Source: Pseudomonas sp. GM78
Lineage (GTDB): Bacteria > Pseudomonadota > Gammaproteobacteria > Pseudomonadales > Pseudomonadaceae
DNA length: 57,227 nucleotides
Assembly: GCF_000282475.1 (NCBI RefSeq)
Contig: NZ_AKJF01000101.1
Location: 1 to 57,227, forward strand
Direction: 5' to 3'
Both the position numbers and the translations under genes were made by a program. Within the stretch, counting starts at the first letter, position 1, and every line of letters begins with the position of its first letter. This document shows, piece by piece, positions 1-9,324 of the stretch. The notes under the pieces are model-generated. The model had not been told where the DNA came from and ran no database searches. It was given only the letters and a program-made list of their open reading frames with translations.

Positions 1-1336
1 TGATCTCCAGTGGAATCTTGCCTGGGTTGCGCAAGCGGTGTACCGAGGCAATCGGAATGTAGGTCGACTGGTTTTCGGTCAGCAGGAACACATTTTCATC
101 ACAGGTCACTTCAGCGGTGCCGCTGACGACGATCCAGTGCTCGGCACGGTGGTGGTGCATCTGCAGCGACAGGCATGCCCCCGGTTTGACCGAGATGTGC
201 TTGACCTGGAAGCGCCCGCCCATGTCCACCGAGTCGTAGGAGCCCCACGGACGATAGACTTCGCAGTGGTTCTGGGTTTCGCTGCGGCCCTGTTCGTTGA
301 GGGTGTTGACCATCTGCTTCACGCCTTGGACCTTGTCCTTGTGGGCGATCATCATGGCGTCCTTGGTTTCGACCACGACGATATTTTCCAGGCCAATCAC
401 CGACACCAGTTTGCCATTGCCGTGGATCATGCAGTTGCGGCTGTCCTGGATTACCACGTCGCCTTTGGTGACGTTGCCGTGGGCATCTTTTTCATTGACT
501 TCCCACAGCGACGACCAGCAGCCGACATCGCTCCAACCGGCGGTCAGTGGCACCACGCAGGCGCGCTGGGTTTTTTCCATCACCGAGTAGTCGATGGAAT
601 TGTCCGGGCAGCAGGCGAACGTGGCTTCGTCGAAGGTGATGCTGTCGGCGTCTTGCTGGCTGCGCTCCAGGGTCAGCAGGCAGGTGTCGTAGATGTCCGG
701 ATCGTGCTTTTTCAGTTCTTCGAGGAAGCGGCTGGCACGGAACAGGAACATACCGCTGTTCCAGAAGTAACCACCGGACTGCACATACTCGGTGGCGCGT
801 TTGACATCCGGTTTTTCGACAAAGTGCGAAACGCGGCTGACGCCTTCGGGCAGCAGCGAATCGTTGGTCGACTTGATGTAGCCGTAACCGGTTTCCGGTT
901 TGGTGGCCGGTACGCCGAACAGCACCATCTCACCGTTTTCCGCGGCGACGGTGGCCAGGGCCAGGGCGCGTTGCAGGGCTTTCTGGTCTTCCAGCACGTG
1001 GTCGGCCGGCAATACCAGCATCAGTTCGTCACGGCCTTCATTGACCAGCATCATCGCGGTCAGCGCTACGGCCGGCGCGGTGTTGCGGCCGAATGGTTCC
1101 ATCAGGATGCGCTGGGTTTCCAGTTTGCGCGCGGCCAGCTGCTCGTTGACGATGAAGCGGTGGTCCTTGTTGCAGACCACGATCGGCGTGTCCATGCCTT
1201 CGAACACCAGGCGTTCCAGGGTTTGCTGGAACAGGGTGTGCTCGCCGGTCAGGGCCAGGAACTGTTTCGGGAACTGCTTACGGGAAAGCGGCCAAAGACG
1301 TGAGCCACTACCACCTGACAGAATTACCGGAATCAT
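1..1336 (-). CDS. algA: Bifunctional mannose-6-phosphate isomerase / GDP-mannose pyrophosphorylase, 3' end cut by window
   Basis: Cytosolic enzyme catalysing the first and third steps of GDP-mannose supply for alginate: fructose-6-P to mannose-6-P, and mannose-1-P to GDP-mannose. The start at 1336 follows GGAGTAAC. The N-terminus MIPVILSGGSGSRLWP is the nucleotidyltransferase signature, and FPKQF follows. The C-terminal cupin-like isomerase domain with an HHHRAEHW metal site lies near bases 70-170. The gene runs off the left edge after about 445 codons, so roughly 35-40 C-terminal residues are missing relative to the usual length of about 480. It is the last gene of the alg operon, separated from algF by a paired REP element. 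Confidence 0.95.
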   Translation of the reverse strand, partial: MIPVILSGGSGSRLWPLSRKQFPKQFLALTGEHTLFQQTLERLVFEGMDTPIVVCNKDHRFIVNEQLAARKLETQRILMEPFGRNTAPAVALTAMMLVNEGRDELMLVLPADHVLEDQKALQRALALATVAAENGEMVLFGVPATKPETGYGYIKSTNDSLLPEGVSRVSHFVEKPDVKRATEYVQSGGYFWNSGMFLFRASRFLEELKKHDPDIYDTCLLTLERSQQDADSITFDEATFACCPDNSIDYSVMEKTQRACVVPLTAGWSDVGCWSSLWEVNEKDAHGNVTKGDVVIQDSRNCMIHGNGKLVSVIGLENIVVVETKDAMMIAHKDKVQGVKQMVNTLNEQGRSETQNHCEVYRPWGSYDSVDMGGRFQVKHISVKPGACLSLQMHHHRAEHWIVVSGTAEVTCDENVFLLTENQSTYIPIASVHRLRNPGKIPLEI

Positions 1337-1371
1337 GTTGTTACTCCTTGAAAATCGTTTGGTTAGGCTTT

Positions 1372-1457
1372 TGTGGGAGCTAGCCTGCCGGCGATGGCAT
1401 CACCTCGGTACATCTGCAAAACCGAGTTGCCTGCATCGCCGGCAGGCCGGCTCCCAC
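1372..1457. repeat. Paired REP element between algF and algA
   Basis: Imperfect inverted repeat. The outer arms are TGTGGGAGC and GCTCCCAC, and the inner arms share a CCTGCCGGCGATG-type core. It lies in the 149-bp algF-algA gap and would form a long hairpin in the operon mRNA, possibly lowering algA readthrough or protecting the upstream 3' end (inference). Confidence 0.85.
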
Positions 1458-1485
1458 GAAGAGCCGGGTCAGTTCGGAAAAATCG

Positions 1486-2142
1486 TTAGCGCGTCGACAC
1501 CGGGCGTTTTACCCAGACCGGCGACAGGCTGCTGCCGCTGCCGGTGACGTACAGCACCGCGGCTTCACCGCGTTCCAGGGCAACTGGCTTCACGTCGCCG
1601 ACTTTGGTTGCGCCGTCGTACAGCGCCAGGCTGACTTTCACCGGGTTGATTTCACGCTCGCCACGGCCCTTGGCGGCCACGTTCGGCACCACGTCGGTCT
1701 TGCCGTCGGCGGTTTTCAGGGTCAGCGCCTTGTCGCTGAGGTTCTGCACGCGTACCAGGGATTTCTGCTTGTTCTTGAACGGTGGCTCTTCGATCAGTTG
1801 TGGCGCGCCGCTGGCGTTATTGACCAGGGTGTAATAGTGGTCACCGGCCAGTTTCACCGGCAGGGTCTGGCTGCCGACCTTGGCGCTGTAGTCACCGCCG
1901 GGCATGAAGCTGAAGTCGCTGCTGGACAACGGCGCGACATCGCTCAGGTTGGTGCTGCCGACGGTGGCGCTGACTTCGGCGTTGCTGGCGTTGTAGATGC
2001 GCACGAAGGACGAGCCTTTCGGTGCGGTCGGGCCGTACAGCGCGGAATCGCCCGCGGCAAAGGCCTGCATGGACAGCACGCTCATGCCGGCAACGAGAGC
2101 AAAAGTCTTGGCGAGACGACGAGGAGTTGTAGTGAAAGTCAT
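1486..2142 (-). CDS. algF: Alginate O-acetyltransferase subunit AlgF
   Basis: Periplasmic protein needed, with AlgI, AlgJ and AlgX, for O-acetylation of mannuronate residues. It has 218 residues, the usual AlgF size. A signal peptide is visible (basic MTFTTTPRRLAK, hydrophobic stretch, cut near AFA-AGDSA). The rest is beta-rich, with the typical end VLYVTGSGSSLSPVWVKRP. It lies 17 bp downstream of algJ and is presumably cotranscribed. Catalytic residues are not known for this family; a scaffold or acetyl-relay role is family knowledge. Confidence 0.93.
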   Translation of the reverse strand: MTFTTTPRRLAKTFALVAGMSVLSMQAFAAGDSALYGPTAPKGSSFVRIYNASNAEVSATVGSTNLSDVAPLSSSDFSFMPGGDYSAKVGSQTLPVKLAGDHYYTLVNNASGAPQLIEEPPFKNKQKSLVRVQNLSDKALTLKTADGKTDVVPNVAAKGRGEREINPVKVSLALYDGATKVGDVKPVALERGEAAVLYVTGSGSSLSPVWVKRPVSTR

Positions 2143-2159
2143 GGAATTACCTCTCTCTT

Positions 2160-3335
2160 TCAGTTTTGCGCCCGGTCGGGCGTCTCGGATTTAGCGTTAA
2201 TGGCTACGTTTTGTTGGCGGGCGCCGGCTTGTTTAAGCTCTGCGACCCACTGCGGGTCGGCGTCGCCGATTTCGTTGTTCACAGGCAGATAGCGTTCCGG
2301 AAACTCCCAGATCAGCACCTGTGGCGGGCTGTTCTTGAAAGCGTCGCTTTTGAGGTAGCTGAGCATTGGCAGGATCGGGCCGTGGCCGTCTTCGGCGTAA
2401 CTGACCACGTCGCTGCGCAGGGCTTGTTTCAGCGCGCCGACAAAATTCCAGCTCGGGTTGGCGCTGTAGCTGGTACCGATCAGCGCAACCGGCACTTCGG
2501 TGTTGGCGAACAGCGCGTCGTCACCGGCTGGCTGGCCTTGCGTGGCAACCGTGTTGCGCTTCTGCAAAGGCTCTTGCGCCGGCATCAGGTTTTCGAACAG
2601 CGGGTCCAGCGGCAGGAACAGACGCAGGTCGCCCTTGTGGGTGATTTTTTCCGCAGGCTCGGTGACGAAATCTTGCGGCTCGCCGCTCAGCGGGTACTTG
2701 TCGGCGATGGTTTTGGCCAGGCGGTTGGCGGCGATCTCGGCGCCTTCCGGGGTCCAGTGGGTGTCGGTACGCAGGAACACTTGCTTGCCGTCGCGCTTGG
2801 CCGCTTGCAAGGGGCCCAGCAAATCAGGGGCAAGGATGCGGTCGGCGGCCAGGCGCTTGTGGAAGTCCTGATAGAGATTGGCGTGGATGCTGGCCGGTTT
2901 CACCTCACCCAGGTGTTCCGGGTACAGACGCACCTTGGCCGGGACCACCGCCATCACCAGTTTCACGCCTTTGTCTTTCAGGGTCTGGCGCACGCCTTCG
3001 ACCAGGGCGTAGTTGCCCTGCAGGTTCAGCTCTTCGTTGACGGTCGGATGAAATTCCTCATCGCTGTACAGCCACTGGTCGCGACCAAGCACAACGCCCG
3101 GACGACCTTCGTTGAACAGTTTGAAATCCAGCGCGGCCCAGAGGTTGGTGCCCAGGCGCTTGATCGGGAACTCGTCGTCGTAATGCGTCTCCACGGCTTT
3201 GCTCCAGCGGCCGTTGAGCACCGTCGCATCGGCGTTGGTGCTGAAGCCGAGGAAGCTGCGGACCGACCACAGGCCCAGGGCCAGCAGCGTCACCAGGAAC
3301 AGGGCGATGTAGAAGATGCGTAATGAGCGGGTCAT
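2160..3335 (-). CDS. algJ: Alginate O-acetyltransferase AlgJ
   Basis: SGNH-like acetyltransferase tethered in the periplasm that takes acetyl groups passed on by AlgI. It has 391 residues with an N-terminal signal anchor at about residues 8-25. The catalytic triad is visible as D191-x-H193 in RTDTHWTPEG and the serine near 289 in LIGTSYSAN. GAGGGATC supports the start at 3335. It is paralogous to the N-terminal domain of AlgX in the same operon and lies 11 bp after algI, consistent with the algI-algJ-algF acetylation module. Confidence 0.95.
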   Translation of the reverse strand: MTRSLRIFYIALFLVTLLALGLWSVRSFLGFSTNADATVLNGRWSKAVETHYDDEFPIKRLGTNLWAALDFKLFNEGRPGVVLGRDQWLYSDEEFHPTVNEELNLQGNYALVEGVRQTLKDKGVKLVMAVVPAKVRLYPEHLGEVKPASIHANLYQDFHKRLAADRILAPDLLGPLQAAKRDGKQVFLRTDTHWTPEGAEIAANRLAKTIADKYPLSGEPQDFVTEPAEKITHKGDLRLFLPLDPLFENLMPAQEPLQKRNTVATQGQPAGDDALFANTEVPVALIGTSYSANPSWNFVGALKQALRSDVVSYAEDGHGPILPMLSYLKSDAFKNSPPQVLIWEFPERYLPVNNEIGDADPQWVAELKQAGARQQNVAINAKSETPDRAQN

Positions 3336-3346
3336 GGTCAGATCCC

Positions 3347-4912
3347 TCAGAACTGGAAGTAAAGGAACGGCGAGAAGCTTTGCGCCGAGAGTTTGAGAAT
3401 CGAGGCGATGAACAGCAGCAGCACCAGGGCACGCATTGCGTAGCGCGACCAGTCAGCGGTCCAGTAGGCCGGTTGCACCTGGGCTTCGACGCCGACGGTG
3501 TAGCCAGGCTGGTGGATGCTGGCCGGGTTATCCCCAGGCACGGCTTTGATCGTGCCGGCTGTTGCGGCGGCCGGGCCGTCTGCATCGACATTGACCGCAG
3601 GCTTGGTCTTGACCGGTGGCTGATTGCTGTAGAAATCGCGCAGGCCGAAGAACGCCAGGGTCACGTAGGCCACCACCAACGTTGCGATCTGCAGGCCGGT
3701 GAGGCTGGCCTGGTTGAGTTCCGACAGCGACCAGTCGCCGAAGCTGAACATGGCGCCGTACATGCGACCGGCCACGTGCAGGTTTTCCGCGCGGAAGATC
3801 ACCCAGCCCATCACCACCAGCAGGAAGGTCAGTGCCCAGCGGATCGGGTTGAAGCTGCGCGGCGAGGTGTTCAGGCCGATGGCTTTCTCGATTGCCAGCC
3901 ACATGCCGTGCCACGCACCCCAGACGATGTAGGTGATGTTCGCGCCGTGCCACAGGCCACCGAGCAGCATGGTCAGGAACAGGTTGCGGTAGGTGGTCAG
4001 CGTGCCTTTGCGGTTACCGCCCAACGTGATGTACAGGTAGTCACGCAGCCAGGTCGACAGGCTGATGTGCCAGCGGCGCCAGAACTCGGTGATCGACTGG
4101 CTGATGTACGGCTGCTTGAAGTTTTCCATGAAGCGGAAACCCATCATCAAGCCCAGGCCGATGGCCATGTCGCTGTAGCCGGAGAAGTCGAAGTACAACT
4201 GCGCGGTGTAGGCGAGGGCGCCGAGCCAGGCATCACCCGTGGTAGGGTTTTGCAGGGCGAAGCAGTGGTCGGCCACCACCGCGAGGGTGTCGGCGATGAA
4301 GACCTTCTTGATGAAACCCTGCATGAACCGCGTGCAGCCCTCGGAGAATTTGTCGAGGGTGTGGGTGCGGTTGTTGAACTGGTCGGCCAGGTCGCGAAAA
4401 CGCAACACGGGGCCGGCGATCAGGTGCGGGAAGATCGCCACGAACGCCGCGAAATCGATCAGGTTGCGCGTTGCCGGGGTGTCGCCACGGTAGACGTCGA
4501 TGATGTAGCTGATGGACTCGAAGATGTAGAACGAGATCCCGATCGGCAACAGCACGTGGGTCAGGATGAACGGCGAAAGGCCGACCGAAGTCATCATGGC
4601 GTTGATGCTGTCGACGCCGAAGTTGGCGTACTTGAAGTAGCCCAGGATGCACAGGTCGACGGCCACGCCGAGCAGCAGCCAGCGCTGTGCAGGTTTGGTC
4701 CGCACACCGGCGGCACCGACTTTCAGGCCGATCCAGTAGTTCCACAGCGTGACCGCCGCGAACAGGGCGAGGAAGTCCACACGCCACCAGGCGTAGAACA
4801 CATAGCTGGCGATCAGCAGCAGCAAATTGCGATAGCGTTGCCCGCTCAAATAGTACAAGCCGAGAAAGATCGGCAAGAACAAAAACAGGAACACGTTGGA
4901 CGAAAAAACCAT
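3347..4912 (-). CDS. algI: MBOAT-family alginate O-acetyltransferase AlgI
   Basis: Inner-membrane MBOAT protein that moves acetyl groups from a cytoplasmic donor to the periplasmic acetylation complex. It has 521 residues and many hydrophobic segments, starting MVFSSNVFLFLFLPIF. The MBOAT signatures RRWHISLSTWLRDY and LLGGLWHGANITY, with their conserved histidines, are intact. I chose ATG 4912 over the in-frame start at 4936 because AAGGAGAG lies at proper spacing before it and the protein then matches the usual AlgI N-terminus. A paired REP element separates it from algL. Confidence 0.95.
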   Translation of the reverse strand: MVFSSNVFLFLFLPIFLGLYYLSGQRYRNLLLLIASYVFYAWWRVDFLALFAAVTLWNYWIGLKVGAAGVRTKPAQRWLLLGVAVDLCILGYFKYANFGVDSINAMMTSVGLSPFILTHVLLPIGISFYIFESISYIIDVYRGDTPATRNLIDFAAFVAIFPHLIAGPVLRFRDLADQFNNRTHTLDKFSEGCTRFMQGFIKKVFIADTLAVVADHCFALQNPTTGDAWLGALAYTAQLYFDFSGYSDMAIGLGLMMGFRFMENFKQPYISQSITEFWRRWHISLSTWLRDYLYITLGGNRKGTLTTYRNLFLTMLLGGLWHGANITYIVWGAWHGMWLAIEKAIGLNTSPRSFNPIRWALTFLLVVMGWVIFRAENLHVAGRMYGAMFSFGDWSLSELNQASLTGLQIATLVVAYVTLAFFGLRDFYSNQPPVKTKPAVNVDADGPAAATAGTIKAVPGDNPASIHQPGYTVGVEAQVQPAYWTADWSRYAMRALVLLLFIASILKLSAQSFSPFLYFQF

Positions 4913-5014
4913 CCCGATCTCTCCTTGTTTAACCAACAGTCAAGGGCCAACGGCCCCCCCAAACCCCCCACGGAAAACCAGGGGGTATTACACAAAACTC
5001 AAACCTTGCATCGA

Positions 5015-5110
5015 CCCTGTGGGAGCGGGCTTGCCCGCGATAGCGGTGGGTCAGTCACCCTCAATGCTGGATGTGCCGGCCTCATCGCGGGCAAGCCCGC
5101 TCCCACAGGG
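5015..5110. repeat. Paired REP element between algL and algI
   Basis: Perfect 27-bp inverted repeat (5015-5041 and 5084-5110) with a GTGGGAGCGGGCTTGCCC core and a 42-bp loop region. It fills most of the 210-bp algL-algI gap, the longest gap inside the operon. Confidence 0.93.
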
Positions 5111-5122
5111 TTTGTGTTTGTT

Positions 5123-6235
5123 CTAGGAACCTTTGCCTTTTTCGCTGGCCGGGTCGTAGACCTTGGTCAGGTCACCCCCGAGGCGGAAGGTCTTGAACGG
5201 TTGCATCTCGTGTTTCTTCTCCAGCACATCCGGCGAGCAGGTGTAGAGCGTGCAGAACGGTTCGAGCCAGGCGAATTTCGAGTCGACCTTGAGGTCGGTC
5301 ATATCCTGTTTCTTACCGTTCTTTTCCTCGAACTCATCCGGGTCTTCCACCCCGGCCAGCACCCGGTCACCCAGGCGTTTGAGCGCGCCGTTGTTTTCCT
5401 GGCGCAGATCCACACCGTTGACCTGGGCGAAACTGGCGATCATCGCCAGCGGCGGCAGGGCATAGTTGTGGTAGGCCAGCGCGCGTTGCTGGCGCTTGAG
5501 TTCGTTGGGCAAGAAGCCCTGGGCGTCGACCTGGTTGACGCCGACCTTGTATTCCTTGACGGCCCAGTCGAACAGGTCGCGGCGGTTGGTGGCGACCGAA
5601 GTTGCCATCACCGACCAGGCGGCCCAGTACGAGTGGTTGTTGGTTTTTTCCAGCGGCAGGTTGTCCCAGTCGCTGACCACCTGATCGGCCATCTTGCTGA
5701 ACCAGGCTTCGATCAACTGCGACTCCTGCTGATGGTTGGCCAGCGGACGGGAGTCGGAGAATTTCAGGCGAATGTACGAAGACGCCATGCTGCCCAACGC
5801 CCATTTGCGCATCGATTTGCCGGTGTGGTTGAAGTCCTTGGACATCAGCGCATCGGCCTTGGCCCAAGCCGTCAGCCAATTCAAAGTACATTCAAGCTGT
5901 TCCGGGCGACCGTCACGCATGAACTGCATCACGCGCTTGCTGGTGCCGCGCTCGATCTTGGTGATGTCGGCGGTACTGTCGCGAAAGGCTTTTTCCGATT
6001 GCACGTTCAGCGTTGAACGGGCCTTGTCCGAACCTTCGTACTTGCTGCGAAATTGCAGCGAGCCGGTGTACGGCGTCGGCATCGCGTCACAGCCTTCGCT
6101 CTTGTCGCCGCTTTTGACTTTCTCGATCGGCGCGAAGTAGCCCTGGGGCGGACGCAATGGCGCGGCCGCTTGAGTCGCGCCGGCGAACATCGCCAGGCTC
6201 AACAGCGTCAGTGTTGCAAGTTTCGGAGTTCGCAT
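5123..6235 (-). CDS. algL: Poly(beta-D-mannuronate) lyase AlgL
   Basis: Periplasmic beta-eliminating alginate lyase (PL5 type) that degrades polymer mislocalised during secretion. It has 370 residues with signal peptide [20 protein letters not shown] and cleavage near TQAAA. The active-site motif NNHSYWAAW is visible at roughly residue 200. Two starts are possible: 6247, which overlaps the algX stop as ATGA, or 6235, used here because GAGG sits 6-7 bases before it and it gives a compact signal peptide. An all-alpha toroid fold is known for the family. Confidence 0.94.
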   Translation of the reverse strand: MRTPKLATLTLLSLAMFAGATQAAAPLRPPQGYFAPIEKVKSGDKSEGCDAMPTPYTGSLQFRSKYEGSDKARSTLNVQSEKAFRDSTADITKIERGTSKRVMQFMRDGRPEQLECTLNWLTAWAKADALMSKDFNHTGKSMRKWALGSMASSYIRLKFSDSRPLANHQQESQLIEAWFSKMADQVVSDWDNLPLEKTNNHSYWAAWSVMATSVATNRRDLFDWAVKEYKVGVNQVDAQGFLPNELKRQQRALAYHNYALPPLAMIASFAQVNGVDLRQENNGALKRLGDRVLAGVEDPDEFEEKNGKKQDMTDLKVDSKFAWLEPFCTLYTCSPDVLEKKHEMQPFKTFRLGGDLTKVYDPASEKGKGS

Positions 6236-6243
6236 AGCAGACC

Positions 6244-7695
6244 TCATTGCCCGGCTGAAGCGGTACGTTGTCCAGCGCCCGGGAATACGTTGCGTTTGCA
6301 GACTTTGGCTTCGACTTTCTGTGGCGCGGCGCCCGCTTTATCAGGGCCCTGGATTTCGACGGCCAGCAGATTCTGCGAGGCCCAGTCTTCGTCCGTGCGC
6401 AACTCGAAGGCGAAACGCCCGTCGGTGTCGGAGGTTTCCGGTTTGTCGATCTTGATGTCCTCGTGGCGCCCGTTCATGTACCAGAGGGTGGCTTGCAGGG
6501 TTTTCACCGAGGTGTCGGCGAAGCGGATGTCGACCTGATGACTGGCGTTTTGCAGGTTCAGGTTTTTGCTGTTGACCATCAGTTCGTTCTTGCCCGGTTT
6601 CAAGGTGGTGCTGCCGGACATCTGTGCATCCTTGCCTTCGCAACCGTTGTCCAGCAGCGCCATCATCTGGCGGTAGATGGTTTCCTGGTCGAGCCGGTAG
6701 AGCGGCGAGAATTCCCAGATGAGAATCTTCGGCGGGTTCTTCTGGAACTCGTCGCTGCCCAGGTACTGCAGCATCGAACCTTCCAGGCCGCCGCCGGGGA
6801 ACGCCACGTTGAGAATGTCGGCGCCGATGGCCTCTTCGAGGAAACCGGCGAAGTTGTAGTTCTTGCCGCTGTGGCTGGTGCCGACCAGGGTAATTTCCGG
6901 ATTGCCGGAATCGCCGAACAGGTCGCCATCGCCCGCTTCGCCTTTCGGCTCGGTGGTGAACTGATCCATGTACTGGATCGCGTAGCTGGTGCCACAGAGT
7001 TGACCGGCCATGTTGTGCAATGTTCCGGTCTTGCCCATGCGACCCGACTTATGGGTCTCGAATTCACGCTTGGGAATGTCGGCGAAGGCCGGGATCTGCT
7101 TGACCTTTTCGGCGACGATTTTCGCCGTGCGCTGGGCGCCATATGGCGTCCAGTGCTGGTCGCCGCGGAAGTAGAAGTCGTGGGCCGGCAGGGTGTCGGG
7201 CAATTGTTCGTTGGTCAGCGGCGACAGGTCCGGCACCACATAACCCATCTGCGCGAAACGGCCGAGCATGGTCTTGTAGTTCTTCAGCGCCTTGTCGAAA
7301 TCGAAGCTGGCTTTCTCGGCCGGATTCAACTTGTTGCGGTTCACCAGGCCACGGGTCGGTTGATAAACCACCACCAGCTCCACACCTTTGCTCTTGAACG
7401 CATCGTGCAGTTGCTTCATGCGTTTGTAGCCGGCCGGGGTGGTGTCGAATTCGGTGCGCAAGTCTTCCTGGGTACGGAACAGCCAGTCGCCCTGGGCCTG
7501 CACCAGGGTGGTGAAGTTCTGCTGGTAGCGCGTGGTGTAGTTCTTCGCGTCGTGGGCGGCCGGGCACAGGCTGCAGCACGGCTCAGCCGAGAATTTCGGC
7601 GCTTGGGCTTCATCTGCACGCGCGCCACCGCTGGCGGCGAGAATGCCGGCGGTCAGGGCCGACAGGCTGAGTAATTTGATCAAGTGTGGGTGCAT
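6244..7695 (-). CDS. algX: Alginate acetyltransferase/export protein AlgX
   Basis: Periplasmic two-domain protein: an SGNH-like acetyltransferase domain, then a carbohydrate-binding module. It performs terminal O-acetylation and is part of the trans-periplasmic export complex. It has 483 residues with signal peptide [20 protein letters not shown]. The triad residues are D179-x-H181 (RGDQHWTP) and S274 (VGTSHSGK). A cysteine cluster PCCSLC occurs near residues 40-44. Its stop overlaps the upstream possible start of algL by 4 bp, implying coupled expression. Confidence 0.95.
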   Translation of the reverse strand: MHPHLIKLLSLSALTAGILAASGGARADEAQAPKFSAEPCCSLCPAAHDAKNYTTRYQQNFTTLVQAQGDWLFRTQEDLRTEFDTTPAGYKRMKQLHDAFKSKGVELVVVYQPTRGLVNRNKLNPAEKASFDFDKALKNYKTMLGRFAQMGYVVPDLSPLTNEQLPDTLPAHDFYFRGDQHWTPYGAQRTAKIVAEKVKQIPAFADIPKREFETHKSGRMGKTGTLHNMAGQLCGTSYAIQYMDQFTTEPKGEAGDGDLFGDSGNPEITLVGTSHSGKNYNFAGFLEEAIGADILNVAFPGGGLEGSMLQYLGSDEFQKNPPKILIWEFSPLYRLDQETIYRQMMALLDNGCEGKDAQMSGSTTLKPGKNELMVNSKNLNLQNASHQVDIRFADTSVKTLQATLWYMNGRHEDIKIDKPETSDTDGRFAFELRTDEDWASQNLLAVEIQGPDKAGAAPQKVEAKVCKRNVFPGAGQRTASAGQ

Positions 7696-7705
7696 AAAAT
7701 TATCC

Positions 7706-9298
7706 TCAGTCCCGCATTTCGGTCTGGCGTTCGACGGGGTCGATCAGCACGGCTTTCTGCTGGCGCACCAACAGGTCGAGAATTTCATCCTGGCGCTCGC
7801 CGAGAATCCCCGAGAAGCTGATGCCGCTGGATTTGGTCGGTGCGAGCATGGACACGCGATACAGCTCGACGCTCAACGGCGAGTCGATGGACAGCGGGCC
7901 GCTGCCGTTGGCCGCCAGTTCACCGCCGACCACGATCAGCGACACCTGGGCGTCGAACGGGTCGAGCTTGATGTCACGGTCGGTGTCGGTCAGGTCCTTG
8001 ATGTGCCCGTAGACGCCGGTCAGGCCGTTGGCCATGGCGACGTTTTCGTAGAGGCGAATGTTCACGCTGTTACGAATACGGATGCCGTGGCGACGGTTGC
8101 TGATCACCTTGTTGCCCCACAGCAGGTTGTCGGCACTCTCGTAGAGGGTGATGCCGTCGGTGTGGTTCTGGTAGATCTCGTTGTGCGCGATCAGGTTGTT
8201 CACGCTGTTACGGTCGATCACCAGGCCCGACAACTTGTTGTCGTAGCTGCGGTTGTTGAAGATGAAGCTGTCGTTGACCTCACGGGAAATGATGATCCCG
8301 TGCTTCTTCTTGGTCCCGAACACCGTGTTGTCGGCAATGATCAGACCGTGGGAACGGTCGTGCGGGTCGATGCCGTAGACGATGTTGTCTTTGTAGGTGT
8401 TGCCCTTGACCACGAAGTTGCTGGTTTCGTAGCAGTAAAAGCCGTACCACATGTCCGAGAATTCGGAACCGACGATCCAGCCGGTCGGTTCAGGGCGCTT
8501 GAGCACCTTGGCCATGTTCGGCGTGTACTGGGAAATACTCACACCGTAGGACTTACTGTTGGCGTAGCCGAAGCTGGCCATCTTGCTGTTGGCGATGTAG
8601 GTCTCGGTGCCGCCCCAGGCCAGCAGGAACGGGCGGAATTCCTTGGGCGACTTGAAGGCCGCCGGGCCGTTGGCCTTCTCGCTCCAGCCAGTGACCTTGG
8701 TATCACGCACGAACAACTGGCCGTCGTTGACCAGGAACGAACCGGCCTCCTGGGACAGGCGCAATTCCTGGGTCTGCTTGTCGATCTCCAGGATGCCCTT
8801 GTTGCCCACCACGATCGGCAGCTTCGCCAGGAACACGCCCGGCGAGGTTTCGCTGAAGTACTGCTTAGGCAGCTTGTTCGCCAGGTCCTTGAGGTTCATG
8901 TAGCCGTCGTCGACGAAGATCGCCTGGGGGATGCCGTGCTGGCGCACCACCCACTCGGCCATCTTGTTGTCGCCGCCGATGAAGTCCTTCAGGGCGTCTT
9001 CCTGCATCATCCGGCGCACGCTGATCTTGCCGGCCTTGCTGCGCACGATTTTCGCGGCGATGGCTTCGGCGGTGTAGCCCGAGGTGTCCGGCAGTTTCGG
9101 TGTGGCCAGTTCCAGCGGCGCGGTTGGGGCGCTGCTGACGGTATAGGTCTTGGCCTGTTGCAGTTCCTTGGCCATGGTGGCCGGCTTGGCGGCCGGCTCC
9201 ACATTGGCCTGCACTATGTTGGCGAAGCCGGCCGCACTGGCCAGCAGCAAAGCGCCGGCCAGCAGGCTGATCGAGCCTTTACGGGCTTGATGATTCAT
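7706..9298 (-). CDS. algG: Mannuronan C5-epimerase AlgG
   Basis: Periplasmic right-handed beta-helix enzyme that converts D-mannuronate to L-guluronate in the polymer. It has 530 residues from ATG 9298, chosen over the in-frame start at 9325 because AAGGGAG precedes it and the next residues (MNHQARKGS, hydrophobic stretch) form a signal peptide. The carbohydrate-binding/sugar hydrolysis-type repeats run from about residue 230 to 430, with NNLIAHNEIYQNHTDGITL-type rungs. The known catalytic motif region with DPHDRSHG is present. It is encoded next to its outer-membrane partner algE. Confidence 0.95.
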   Translation of the reverse strand: MNHQARKGSISLLAGALLLASAAGFANIVQANVEPAAKPATMAKELQQAKTYTVSSAPTAPLELATPKLPDTSGYTAEAIAAKIVRSKAGKISVRRMMQEDALKDFIGGDNKMAEWVVRQHGIPQAIFVDDGYMNLKDLANKLPKQYFSETSPGVFLAKLPIVVGNKGILEIDKQTQELRLSQEAGSFLVNDGQLFVRDTKVTGWSEKANGPAAFKSPKEFRPFLLAWGGTETYIANSKMASFGYANSKSYGVSISQYTPNMAKVLKRPEPTGWIVGSEFSDMWYGFYCYETSNFVVKGNTYKDNIVYGIDPHDRSHGLIIADNTVFGTKKKHGIIISREVNDSFIFNNRSYDNKLSGLVIDRNSVNNLIAHNEIYQNHTDGITLYESADNLLWGNKVISNRRHGIRIRNSVNIRLYENVAMANGLTGVYGHIKDLTDTDRDIKLDPFDAQVSLIVVGGELAANGSGPLSIDSPLSVELYRVSMLAPTKSSGISFSGILGERQDEILDLLVRQQKAVLIDPVERQTEMRD

Positions 9299-9324
9299 CT
9301 GGGAGACTCCCTTCGCAATGTGCA

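Noticed and set aside
3323-6016. Very long plus-strand frame opposite algI and algL
   Set aside because: It lies antisense to well-conserved alginate genes, has low-complexity His/Gln/Gly/Val-rich composition and no domain. It is a shadow of high-GC codon use.
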